DNA of 6,509 nt, taken from Pseudomonadales bacterium (lineage in GTDB: Bacteria > Pseudomonadota > Gammaproteobacteria > Pseudomonadales > JAHEIH01). The notes below the pieces were generated by a model. It was not told the DNA's origin. It was given only the letters and a program-made list of their open reading frames with translations, and ran no database searches. The position numbers were made by a program, and so were the translations under genes. Below are positions 1 through 5,620 of this stretch, in pieces; within the stretch, counting starts at the first letter, position 1, and each line of letters opens with the position of its first letter. The stretch is from assembly GCA_023255355.1 (NCBI GenBank), contig JALRIU010000021.1, positions 1-6,509 of the forward strand, given 5' to 3'.

Positions 1-136
1 CTTTGCCTTTGTAGATATTTGATTTTTTTTGAATACGGGTACGGTTTTCGATATCTAGGTCGTATAGCCACTGGCCATCAACCATAGCAACACGCAACTC
101 TTCGGGCTGAGTCGCGTTAATTAACATTCTCTTCAT
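1..136 (-). CDS. rne: Ribonuclease E, N-terminal fragment (runs off the left edge)
   Basis: The reverse strand from ATG at 136 down to base 1 encodes 45 residues beginning MKRMLINATQPEELRVAMVD and continuing through GQWLYDLDIENRTR to NIYKGK. This is nearly the same as the start of E. coli RNase E. RNase E is the essential endonuclease that starts mRNA decay, processes rRNA and tRNA precursors, and scaffolds the degradosome at the inner membrane. Only the extreme N-terminus, leading into the S1 RNA-binding domain, is present; the catalytic DNase I-like and Zn-link regions lie outside. A weak Shine-Dalgarno (TGAGA, bases 146-142) sits five bases before the ATG. The gene is divergent from rluC, as in E. 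coli and Pseudomonas. RNase G is the main alternative, but the MKRMLINA start and the rluC neighbour favour RNase E. Confidence 0.95.
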   Translation of the reverse strand, partial: MKRMLINATQPEELRVAMVDGQWLYDLDIENRTRIQKKSNIYKGK

Positions 137-198
137 TTTAATCTCACATATAGCACGAGATGCAGAAGGGGAAGAGGCTTGTAGAGCAATACCTCGCA

Positions 199-214
199 CA
201 GTGCATGTGCACTG
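199..214 (-). promoter_or_regulatory. Hairpin in the putative rne leader, start-proximal
   Basis: CAGTGC and GCACTG flank the four bases ATGT, giving a perfect 6-bp stem with a tetraloop (or 7 bp with a 2-base loop). In the rne transcript it would lie about 63 nt before the start codon. Its position within the leader is compatible with one of the RNase E autoregulatory stem-loops. I have not matched it to the conserved rne5 RNA model, so the role is inferred. Confidence 0.45.
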
Positions 215-342
215 ACGATTCGTCGATGCTGTTGTTGCCAAATGCACCTAAAATCACAACTTGTACGTGGGCCAATGACTTTGGCGTGCCGCATAGATCG
301 CGGTCTTACACACTTCCATCGTACTTGTAATAGTTTTAAAAC

Positions 343-367
343 ATTTGCAGCTAAACGTGCAGCAAAT
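343..367 (-). promoter_or_regulatory. Hairpin with internal mismatch in the putative rne leader
   Basis: ATTTGC (343-348) pairs with GCAAAT (362-367). A 1x1 mismatch at 349/361 follows, then two further G-C pairs (350-351 with 359-360) and a 7-base loop. A stem interrupted by an internal unpaired site is broadly what is described for the sensor stem-loop of rne leaders, but the short distal stem makes this tentative. Confidence 0.3.
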
Positions 368-424
368 TCGACTTAGATTGTTTATTCGTTCTCAACCCCG
401 GCTACTTGCCGCGCGGTTAATATT

Positions 425-449
425 TCAGTCTGATCCAATATCAGGCTGA
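425..449. promoter_or_regulatory. Ten-pair inverted repeat in the rne/rluC intergenic region
   Basis: TCAGTCTGAT (425-434) and ATCAGGCTGA (440-449) form a 10-pair stem around a 5-base loop, with one imperfect position (429/445). Read as + strand RNA that position is a U-G wobble; read as rne (minus) RNA it is an A-C mismatch. It may be a leader hairpin of rne, or a dyad operator for a regulator between the divergent genes. No T-run follows on either side, so it is not an intrinsic terminator. Confidence 0.4.
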
Positions 450-649
450 CATAATGTCGTTACACACAGTACACTATGCACTTCGGAACTCGTATTAGTG
501 GTTCGACGCATGAATTTACATTGTGTCTTGTGGTTGGAGTGTCGCCTCGTCGCCTCGCTCTCACTTTACGGCCGGCAATCAACTTTCCAACGCGGGCAAT
601 ATAGCAGTTAAGTGCGCACCCTTCAATCAGAATTGGGCAATATTTTTAA

Positions 650-1585
650 ATGAAACAAATACCTAACAAGCCTCAAGTGCGATTTGTCACTATTGATGAG
701 GGTAGAGATGGGCAGCGCCTAGACAACTTTCTTTTGGCAGAATTGGGACGCCCCCCAAAATCTGTCATTTATAAACTAATTCGCAAAGGTGAAGTTCGGA
801 TCAATAAGGGTCGTTGTAAACCTGAAAATAAGCTATCTATCGGTGATGTGGTTAGAATTCCGCCTTTTGCAGTCGAAGAAGACCGTCCTATTACGGTGGG
901 TGACAAAACTTTAGATAATGTTAAACAAGCGATTTTATTGGAAACCAGTGAGTTTATGATCATAAATAAACCTTCAGGTTTAGCTGTTCATGGTGGCAGT
1001 GGTCTTACGTTTGGCCTGATAGAAGCATTGCGGCAGTTGTTCCCTCAGTTGACTCAAATGGAGCTGGTGCATCGTTTGGATAGAGATACTTCTGGTTGTA
1101 TTGTGGTTGCAAAAAAACGTTCTGCACTGCGCGAATTTCATAGAATGTTACGAGAGGGTGAGATGGATAAGCGTTATTGGGCGCTTGTTGAGGGGCGTTG
1201 GCCGACGCGCAAGAAAATAGTCAATGCTCCACTCAAAAAGAATGAATTACGCTCGGGTGAACGTGTGGTAAGGGTCTCACCTGAAGGTAAAGAATCCCTT
1301 ACTGAATTTGATGTTTTGCGTCGATTTAGTGATGTTACTTTAATTGAGGCAAAACCTGTGACGGGGCGAACCCATCAGATTAGAGTTCATGCTCAATTTG
1401 CTGGTCATCCTTTGATTGGTGATGATAAGTACTGTGAGGATGAAATAAATCAACGTTATCGCGATAAGGGGATTCGTCGTTTGTTTTTGCATGCCCATTC
1501 GTTAACGTTTAAATGGAAGCAGGATGTGATCAAAGTTGAAGCCCCCCTCGACGGTGAATTACTTGCGGCTTTGGAAGGATTGTAA
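650..1585 (+). CDS. rluC: Ribosomal large subunit pseudouridine synthase C
   Basis: A 311-residue protein, close to the 319 residues of E. coli RluC, which isomerises uridines 955, 2504 and 2580 of 23S rRNA to pseudouridine in the cytoplasm. An S4 RNA-binding domain occupies about residues 20-75 (GQRLDNFLLAEL, then IRKGEVRINKGR). The RluA-type catalytic domain follows, with NKPSGLAVHGGSG (106-118), the catalytic motif HRLDRDTSG (141-149, catalytic Asp144) and the VTGRTHQIRVH motif (237-247). The chosen ATG gives an N-terminus that lines up with E. coli RluC, but there is no good Shine-Dalgarno: only TGGG about 12 bases upstream in an AT-rich stretch. The stop overlaps the start of the downstream HAD gene by one base. 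The symbol rests on the S4 domain, the motif sequences and the rne neighbour. Confidence 0.95.
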   Translation: MKQIPNKPQVRFVTIDEGRDGQRLDNFLLAELGRPPKSVIYKLIRKGEVRINKGRCKPENKLSIGDVVRIPPFAVEEDRPITVGDKTLDNVKQAILLETSEFMIINKPSGLAVHGGSGLTFGLIEALRQLFPQLTQMELVHRLDRDTSGCIVVAKKRSALREFHRMLREGEMDKRYWALVEGRWPTRKKIVNAPLKKNELRSGERVVRVSPEGKESLTEFDVLRRFSDVTLIEAKPVTGRTHQIRVHAQFAGHPLIGDDKYCEDEINQRYRDKGIRRLFLHAHSLTFKWKQDVIKVEAPLDGELLAALEGL

Positions 1586-2214
1586 TGCTCTATATCTTTG
1601 ATTGGGATGGCACTCTCATGAACTCCGTTGGTCGTATTGTAAGTTGTTTACGCAGTGCTGCAGATGAATTGTCGCTAGATATTTTGCCTGATAACCAATA
1701 CCAGAATATTATCGGGTTGGGCTTGCCCGAGGCCGTTGCGACGCTATATCCGCGCATAGATGTGGCATTGCAAACAAAAATGCGTGATACTTATTCTCGG
1801 CATTTTAAAGCCGCTGATACACGCCCCAGTGATTTCTTTCCTGGTGTGATAGAAACGTTGAAAGTGTTGCGCGATGATGGTCATAAGTTGGCGGTGGCTA
1901 CTGGTAAAAGTAGAGCTGGACTTAATCGTGTGTTGTCTAAACTAGATTGGCTCGATTATTTTGATGCCACTCGTTGTGCTGATGAAACTGCCTCCAAACC
2001 TAATCCTTTGATGCTGCATGAAATTTTATCGGAGTTAAATTGCAGCGTCGAAGATGCTGTGATGGTGGGCGATACCGAATTTGATTTGGCTATGGCCCAA
2101 AATGCGGGAATGAAAAAAATTGCTGTGAGCTTTGGCGCCCATTCGCAAGAACGTTTATTGGCTTTATCCCCAGATGCAATGTTGCATAATTTCGCAGAGC
2201 TGCAACATTTTTAA
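1585..2214 (+). CDS. HAD-superfamily phosphatase, Gph/phosphoglycolate phosphatase-like
   Basis: A 209-residue cytoplasmic HAD hydrolase with all four motifs intact. Motif I is DWDGT (nucleophile Asp6, acid/base Asp8), motif II is Thr106 in VATGKS, motif III is Lys138 in SKPNP, and motif IV is GDTEFD (162-167, Asp163 and Asp167 for Mg2+). An alpha-helical C1-type cap lies between motifs I and II (about residues 15-80). The substrate cannot be read from sequence; phosphoglycolate, nucleotides, sugar phosphates or pyridoxal phosphate are all possible. A HAD gene also follows rluC in Pseudomonas, whereas E. coli lacks one here. The start codon shares its A with the rluC stop (TAATG). A good AGGA site sits five bases upstream inside rluC, so translation is probably coupled. 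The stop is five bases from that of convergent yceF. Confidence 0.88.
   Translation: MLYIFDWDGTLMNSVGRIVSCLRSAADELSLDILPDNQYQNIIGLGLPEAVATLYPRIDVALQTKMRDTYSRHFKAADTRPSDFFPGVIETLKVLRDDGHKLAVATGKSRAGLNRVLSKLDWLDYFDATRCADETASKPNPLMLHEILSELNCSVEDAVMVGDTEFDLAMAQNAGMKKIAVSFGAHSQERLLALSPDAMLHNFAELQHF
2178..2213 (+). terminator. Possible intrinsic terminator overlapping the end of the HAD gene
   Basis: AATGTTGCA (2178-2186) and TGCAACATT (2201-2209) form a perfect 9-bp stem around a 14-base loop, followed by a short T-rich tail (TTTAA). The stem has only three G-C pairs, the loop is long and the T-run is short, so termination would be weak. It lies within the last codons of the HAD gene, at the convergent junction with yceF, where a terminator would be expected. 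Confidence 0.35.
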
Positions 2215-2227
2215 TCCCTTTAAGGGA
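2215..2227. other. Short palindrome spanning the convergent stop codons
   Basis: TCCCTT and AAGGGA flank a single central T. The sequence directly follows the HAD stop and contains the last codons and stop of yceF on the other strand. It is symmetric and could pair in either transcript, but with almost no loop and no T-run it is not a normal terminator. It may simply reflect the tight packing of the two gene ends. Confidence 0.3.
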
Positions 2228-2792
2228 AGTCAAGCCCCTCGTTGCGAAGGAACTGACAAAGTTTAATTAGGGGCAGGCCAATTAGGCTGTTGGGGTCATC
2301 GCCTTCAAGTTTCTCAAATAAACTTATACCTAGACCTTCTACCTTGAAGCTTCCTGCGCAATCAAACGGTTTTTCGATATCTATATATCGTTTAATCTCA
2401 TCATCAGAAAGGTGGCGGAAAACAACGCTAAATCGTTCAGTACAGCTTTGAATATTGCCGCTTTTTGTGTTGATCAGGCAAAGGCCGGTAATAAAGTCTA
2501 CACGCTGACCGCTGCATTGCTGTAATTGCTTAAAAGCTCGCTCGGCATTCATGGGCTTGCCAAGTATACTATCGTTATTTCTAGCAACTTGGTCACTGCC
2601 TATAACTAGTCCGCTATGCTTAGTAGCGATAGCTTTGGCTTTTTCTACAGCAAGACGTTCAGCGAGGTGCTCTGGTGTTTCGGCAGGATGGATTGATTCG
2701 TCGATATTTGGCGCAAAACAAATAGCTTCAATACCTATGTTTTTGAGCAGTTGCTGTCGATATTTTGATGATGATGCGAGAATTATTTGCAC
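2220..2792 (-). CDS. yceF: m7GTP pyrophosphatase, Maf family (YceF subgroup)
   Basis: A 190-residue Maf/HAM1-fold protein very similar to E. coli YceF, which hydrolyses N7-methyl-GTP to the monophosphate and pyrophosphate and is thought to keep modified nucleotides out of RNA. Family motifs in order are LASSSKYR (5-12), NIDE (29-32), E50-K51, GSDQV (65-69, likely catalytic Asp67), GKP (78-80), CAGSFKVEGLG (145-155) and GDDPNSLIGLPL (164-175). CAGSFKVEG marks the YceF branch; the dTTP/UTP-specific YhdE branch has a different, AGAY-type sequence there. Translation starts at GTG (2792), with AGGA seven bases upstream (2803-2800). The gene faces the HAD gene tail to tail and diverges from yceD, the same orientation as in E. 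coli. Confidence 0.94.
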   Translation of the reverse strand: MQIILASSSKYRQQLLKNIGIEAICFAPNIDESIHPAETPEHLAERLAVEKAKAIATKHSGLVIGSDQVARNNDSILGKPMNAERAFKQLQQCSGQRVDFITGLCLINTKSGNIQSCTERFSVVFRHLSDDEIKRYIDIEKPFDCAGSFKVEGLGISLFEKLEGDDPNSLIGLPLIKLCQFLRNEGLDFP

Positions 2793-2871
2793 TGTTTTAT
2801 CCTAAATTCATCTAGGTTTGTGTTGTCATCGATATTTTTGCACTAAATATGGGGTTTATAAGCAAATTTCT

Positions 2872-2900
2872 TTGACATTCTAGGCGACTATCCCTATGAT
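2872..2900 (+). promoter_or_regulatory. Near-consensus sigma70 promoter for yceD-rpmF
   Basis: A perfect -35 TTGACA (2872-2877), a 17-base spacer and a -10 TATGAT (2895-2900, one mismatch) are visible. Normal spacing puts transcription start near 2907, only about three bases before the yceD ATG at 2910. It faces away from yceF. Strong expression would fit co-transcription of the ribosomal protein gene rpmF. The unusual consequence is a leaderless or almost leaderless yceD message. Confidence 0.75.
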
Positions 2901-2909
2901 TGCGCGCCT

Positions 2910-3437
2910 ATGTCAACAGGTGCTCTTCCAAATCGTGCAGATCTTCGGAAATTAGCCACTCAAAATGCTAATGTATCCGCACGTGTAAAGCTATCTGCGC
3001 TACCTAGAGTAGTTCAGGTAGTCGAAAGTGAAGAAGCTGAAATTGATGTTGAGTTAGCGTTTAGACGCGATGAGCAAGGTCTCTATGTTATAGACGGAGA
3101 GATAACTGGCAGGTTGGCAATGGTTTGTCAGCGTTGTTTAGATGCCGTTACGTTAGATGTTAAGTCAGATTTCAATTTGGCTGTGGTGTGGGATGATGAG
3201 GCTGCCAAACAGGTGCCGACATATCTTGAACCATTGGTTGCTTCAGCTGAGCCCTTTGATTTGCATGTATTGGTTGAGGATGAGCTGCTATTAAGCTTGC
3301 CGTTTTCTCCCTACCACGATGAGAAAGATTGTCATGGCGGAGAATACCAACAACAGCAATCAACCGTTGTGGAGCCGGTTGCTCCAAAACGTGAGAACCC
3401 TTTTGCGGTTCTAGACCAGTTGAAACGTAAAGATTAA
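2910..3437 (+). CDS. yceD: YceD family protein (DUF177), linked to 23S rRNA accumulation
   Basis: A 175-residue protein, matching the 173 residues of E. coli YceD. The conserved Cys pair MVCQRC (Cys73, Cys76), the acidic segment VEDELLLSLPFSPYH (122-136) with His136 and Cys141, and the terminal NPFAVLDQLKRK motif (163-174) are all present. The Cys/His set could bind a metal, which is inference. The family is reported to be needed for normal 23S rRNA levels; the biochemical activity is unknown. It almost always precedes rpmF, as here, 47 bases upstream. The ATG is supported by the N-terminal PNRADLRKLA segment, which resembles pseudomonad YceD. No Shine-Dalgarno precedes it and no in-frame upstream start is evident, in keeping with the adjacent promoter. 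Confidence 0.93.
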   Translation: MSTGALPNRADLRKLATQNANVSARVKLSALPRVVQVVESEEAEIDVELAFRRDEQGLYVIDGEITGRLAMVCQRCLDAVTLDVKSDFNLAVVWDDEAAKQVPTYLEPLVASAEPFDLHVLVEDELLLSLPFSPYHDEKDCHGGEYQQQQSTVVEPVAPKRENPFAVLDQLKRKD

Positions 3438-3448
3438 ATTTTGATAAA

Positions 3449-3463
3449 GCGTAGTGATTACGC
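3449..3463 (+). other. Small hairpin between yceD and rpmF
   Basis: GCGTA (3449-3453) and TACGC (3459-3463) form a 5-bp stem with a 5-base loop, ending 10 bases before the rpmF Shine-Dalgarno. It has no T-run directly after it, so it is not a terminator. It could mark an mRNA processing or stability site that separates rpmF expression from yceD, but it is short enough to be chance. Confidence 0.25.
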
Positions 3464-3484
3464 AGGTTATTTTAGGAGCTAGTC

Positions 3485-3667
3485 ATGGCTGTACAGCAAA
3501 ACAGAAAAACTCGTTCACGTCGTGGTATGCGTCGTGCTCATGATGCATTGACAGGTAGCACGTTGTCAGTAGATCAAACCAGTGGTGAAACCCATCGCCG
3601 TCACCATGTAAGTGCCGATGGCTTCTACAAAGGCAAAAAAGTCGTAAGCACTGGCGACGACGAATAA
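3485..3667 (+). CDS. rpmF: 50S ribosomal protein L32
   Basis: A 60-residue, highly basic protein starting MAVQQNRKTRSRRGMRR, followed by HDALTGSTLSVDQTSGE and HRRHHVSADGFYKGKKV, matching bacterial L32 end to end. It is a small component of the large ribosomal subunit. This is the type without the zinc-binding Cys pairs. The acidic tail STGDDE extends it slightly past the 57-residue E. coli protein; a similar acidic tail is found in pseudomonads. A strong AGGAG (3474-3478) sits six bases before the ATG. The gene is transcribed with yceD and followed by a strong terminator, so it is probably not continuous with the fab genes. Confidence 0.98.
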   Translation: MAVQQNRKTRSRRGMRRAHDALTGSTLSVDQTSGETHRRHHVSADGFYKGKKVVSTGDDE

Positions 3668-3690
3668 GTCATCGTTACACAAGATTCAGA

Positions 3691-3718
3691 GTGGGGGCTA
3701 CGGTCCCCACTTTTTTTT
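3691..3718 (+). terminator. Strong intrinsic terminator after rpmF
   Basis: GTGGGGGC (3691-3698) pairs with GTCCCCAC (3703-3710), eight pairs including one G-U, closed by TACG (3699-3702). The C(UACG)G loop belongs to the exceptionally stable UNCG class. The stem is followed at once by eight T residues (3711-3718). This is a textbook rho-independent terminator that closes the yceD-rpmF unit 47 bases before fabD, at the place where plsX normally lies. Confidence 0.92.
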
Positions 3719-3764
3719 CTGTCATTTACTGGTAATCTACTCTTTTTAATTATTAGGGGTCGCT
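3719..3764 (+). promoter_or_regulatory. fabD upstream region with ribosome binding site; promoter not resolved
   Basis: The strong terminator just upstream means fabD needs its own promoter within these 46 bases, or must live on read-through. A candidate -35 TTTACT (3725-3730) with AT-rich TAATTA (3747-3752) 16 bases later is a poor match to sigma70. AGGGG (3755-3759) is a clear Shine-Dalgarno five bases before the fabD ATG. No known fatty-acid regulator site could be recognised by eye. Confidence 0.35.
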
Positions 3765-4709
3765 ATGTCTAATCCATCTTTAGCATTTGTTTTTCCTGGT
3801 CAGGGCTCACAGAAAGTCGGCATGTTAGCTGAGTTCGTAGATGAAGCAGTAGTCCAGGATACCTTTAATGAGGCATCTAAAGTTCTTGGCTATGATTTGT
3901 GGGCTTTGTCGCAAAATGGTCCTCAAGAAGAGTTAAATATGACTGAAGTTACTCAGCCATTACTATTAACTGCTAGTGTCGCCCTTTGGCGTTATTGGCT
4001 TGCTAATGGTGGTGTAACTCCTGCCTATATGGCTGGTCACAGCTTAGGTGAATTTTCTGCACTAGTCTGTGCCGGTGTTATTGAGTTTGCTGATGCAGTC
4101 GATTTGGTTCGTAAGCGTGGTCAGTTTATGCAAACCGCTGTTCCCGTTGGCGTTGGAGCAATGGCTGCTATTATTGGACTTGATGATGACAAGGTTGATG
4201 CGGCGTGTGAGTCTGCTGCACAGGGCGAATGCGTTAGTGGTGTTAACTACAATTCTCCGGGGCAGGTTGTAATCGCAGGTCATGCAGCAGCAGTGGAGCG
4301 AGCCATAGTTAATTGCAAAGAAGCAGGTGCTAAACGTGCTTTGCCTTTGCCAGTAAGCGCACCTTTTCATACCGATCTAATGCGTCCAGCAGGTGAAGAG
4401 CTTGCTAAAGTAGTTGCAGGATTAACCTTTTCAGCGCCAAATGTGCCAGTTGTGCATAATGTTAGCGTCCAGACTGAAAGTGACCCTCAGACTATTAAAG
4501 ATTTAGTGGTTCAACAAATTTATAGTCCAGTGCCTTGGACGCAATGTGTTCAATATCTTGCTGGTCATGGTGTGCAAGTGACGATCGAGTGTGGTGCTGG
4601 TAAAGTACTTAGTGGCTTAAATAAGCGTGTTGAAAAAGAACTCAATTGCTTGAGTACTGAAACATTAGAGACAATGAATGCCGCCATTGAAGCGGTAAGT
4701 ACAAAATAG
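3765..4709 (+). CDS. fabD: Malonyl-CoA:ACP transacylase
   Basis: A 314-residue enzyme that moves malonyl from CoA to acyl carrier protein, supplying the two-carbon donor for fatty acid elongation in the cytoplasm. The length matches the roughly 309-residue family. Visible motifs are PGQGSQ (11-16), the nucleophile elbow GHSLG with Ser93 (91-95), Arg118 in RKRGQFM, which binds the malonyl carboxylate, the catalytic His202 in SAPFHTDLM, and Gln251. All correspond to E. coli Ser92, Arg117, His201 and Gln250. Residues of about 130-200 form the ferredoxin-like small subdomain. A good Shine-Dalgarno precedes the ATG. The stop lies 15 bases before fabG, so the two are co-transcribed. Confidence 0.97.
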   Translation: MSNPSLAFVFPGQGSQKVGMLAEFVDEAVVQDTFNEASKVLGYDLWALSQNGPQEELNMTEVTQPLLLTASVALWRYWLANGGVTPAYMAGHSLGEFSALVCAGVIEFADAVDLVRKRGQFMQTAVPVGVGAMAAIIGLDDDKVDAACESAAQGECVSGVNYNSPGQVVIAGHAAAVERAIVNCKEAGAKRALPLPVSAPFHTDLMRPAGEELAKVVAGLTFSAPNVPVVHNVSVQTESDPQTIKDLVVQQIYSPVPWTQCVQYLAGHGVQVTIECGAGKVLSGLNKRVEKELNCLSTETLETMNAAIEAVSTK

Positions 4710-4724
4710 AATAAGGAGCGTGAT

Positions 4725-5465
4725 ATGTCATTTGCAGGAAAAGTAGCATTAGTGACTGGTGCAAGTCGTGGTATTGGTGCTGCGATATCAGATTCATTAG
4801 GTATGCAGGGTGCCATAGTTATTGGTACGGCAACTAGCGAAAGTGGCGCTGCGGCCATAACTGCTCGATTTGCTGAAAAGGGTATTCAAGGTAAAGGTTT
4901 GTCGCTAAATGTAACCGATGCGGCTGCTGTCGATGCAGCAGTAAAAGATATTACCGCTGAATTTGGTGCGCCGGCAATTTTGGTTAATAACGCAGGCATT
5001 ACTAGAGATAACTTGCTAATGCGAATGAAAGATGAAGAGTGGGGTGATGTTATAGATACCAACTTGAACTCTATTTATCGTGTATCTAAAGCATGTTTGC
5101 GCGGTATGACCAAGGCTCGTTGGGGGCGTATCATCAACATTAGCTCTGTTGTTGGTTCTATGGGTAATCCAGGGCAAACGAATTACTGCGCCACAAAAGC
5201 TGGCGTTGAAGGCTTTACGCGTTCACTTGCGCGTGAAATTGGTGCTCGAGGCATTACAGTTAATGCTGTAGCGCCTGGCTTCATTGACACTGATATGACG
5301 AAAGAGTTACCTGAAGCTCAACGAGAAGCATTACAAGCGCAAATTCCTGCCGCGCGACTTGGGCAGCCAGAAGAAATTGCTGCAGCTGTGACCTTCTTGG
5401 CCAGCGATGGTGCGGCTTACATTACAGGCGACACATTGCATGTCAACGGTGGAATGTACATGTAA
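4725..5465 (+). CDS. fabG: 3-oxoacyl-ACP reductase
   Basis: A 246-residue short-chain dehydrogenase/reductase, two residues longer than E. coli FabG, catalysing the NADPH-dependent reduction of 3-ketoacyl-ACP, the first reductive step of each fatty acid cycle. The Rossmann motif TGASRGIG (11-18), NNAG (88-91) and the catalytic set Asn113, Ser141, Tyr154 and Lys158 (in NYCATKAG) are intact. So are the family-typical APGFIDTDMT (183-192) and the C-terminal TGDTLHVNGGMYM. AAGGAG (4713-4718) sits six bases before the ATG. The position directly behind fabD and ahead of acpP fits a FabG rather than another SDR. The usual enzyme is a cytoplasmic tetramer. Confidence 0.97.
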   Translation: MSFAGKVALVTGASRGIGAAISDSLGMQGAIVIGTATSESGAAAITARFAEKGIQGKGLSLNVTDAAAVDAAVKDITAEFGAPAILVNNAGITRDNLLMRMKDEEWGDVIDTNLNSIYRVSKACLRGMTKARWGRIINISSVVGSMGNPGQTNYCATKAGVEGFTRSLAREIGARGITVNAVAPGFIDTDMTKELPEAQREALQAQIPAARLGQPEEIAAAVTFLASDGAAYITGDTLHVNGGMYM

Positions 5466-5486
5466 TAGCCTTTTTGGGGGTTGCTA

Positions 5487-5518
5487 AGTTATTGATTTAT
5501 AACTATCACTTTTTTTTT
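5487..5518 (+). terminator. Possible weak terminator after fabG
   Basis: AGTTAT (5487-5492) and ATAACT (5499-5504) form a 6-bp, AT-rich stem with a 6-base loop. Five bases later comes a run of nine T residues (5510-5518). The stem is weak and not directly joined to the T-run, so any termination would be partial. It could separate fabD-fabG from the more highly expressed acpP, but read-through is likely. Confidence 0.3.
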
Positions 5519-5545
5519 ACATTTAAAAGGTTTCATCTTTATAAA
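5516..5545 (+). promoter_or_regulatory. Candidate distal promoter for acpP
   Basis: TTTACA (5516-5521, one mismatch to the -35 consensus) and TATAAA (5540-5545, one mismatch to the -10) are separated by 18 bases. The predicted start is near 5552, giving a leader of about 85 nt before acpP. A dedicated acpP promoter is expected, because ACP is made in far greater amounts than the other Fab proteins and E. coli has one at the same place. Confidence 0.5.
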
Positions 5546-5566
5546 AACTGAGTAAAATAGGCAGCC

Positions 5567-5593
5567 TTGCAGGCGAATCGTTTAGAATATAAT
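5567..5593 (+). promoter_or_regulatory. Candidate proximal promoter for acpP
   Basis: A perfect -10 TATAAT (5588-5593) is preceded by TTGCAG (5567-5572) at 15 bases, a tight spacing, or by a poor CCTTGC at 17 bases. The predicted start is near 5600, giving a leader of about 38 nt. Together with the upstream candidate this could be a tandem promoter pair. Confidence 0.5.
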
Positions 5594-5620
5594 GCCATGC
5601 AGATATGAATTTAATCAGAT

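Larger units (their letters stand above)
137..649. promoter_or_regulatory. Long divergent rne/rluC intergenic region, probable rne 5' leader
   Basis: This 513-base stretch has no convincing coding region on either strand. It lies between the divergent starts of rne and rluC and must hold both promoters. E. coli rne is known to have a leader of roughly 360 nt whose stem-loops (hp2, hp3) let RNase E bind and degrade its own mRNA; the length and position here suggest the same. Visible inverted repeats are at 199-214, 271-285, 343-367, 399-411 and 425-449. I could not identify a trustworthy -35/-10 pair for either gene, so the transcription start and true leader length are unknown. Confidence 0.6.

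Noticed and set aside
409..416. Self-complementary CCGCGCGG in the rne/rluC gap
   Set aside because: A single 8-bp palindrome without a loop or partner copies; it overlaps a 4-bp stem at 399-411 and cannot be assigned a role.
541..556. Tandem 8-bp repeat GTCGCCTC x2 upstream of rluC
   Set aside because: Only two copies of a short unit, with no link to a promoter element or dyad; easily due to chance or slippage.
2551..2805. Forward open frame opposite yceF
   Set aside because: It is the antisense shadow of yceF; its hydrophobic and serine-rich make-up comes from the reversed codons.
3172..3387. Reverse-strand open frame inside yceD
   Set aside because: It is entirely contained in yceD and its Pro/His/Gln-rich content is typical of a spurious antisense translation.
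4062..4370. Reverse-strand open frame inside fabD
   Set aside because: It lies wholly within fabD, whose catalytic motifs are intact, and no ribosome binding site or plausible domain was seen.
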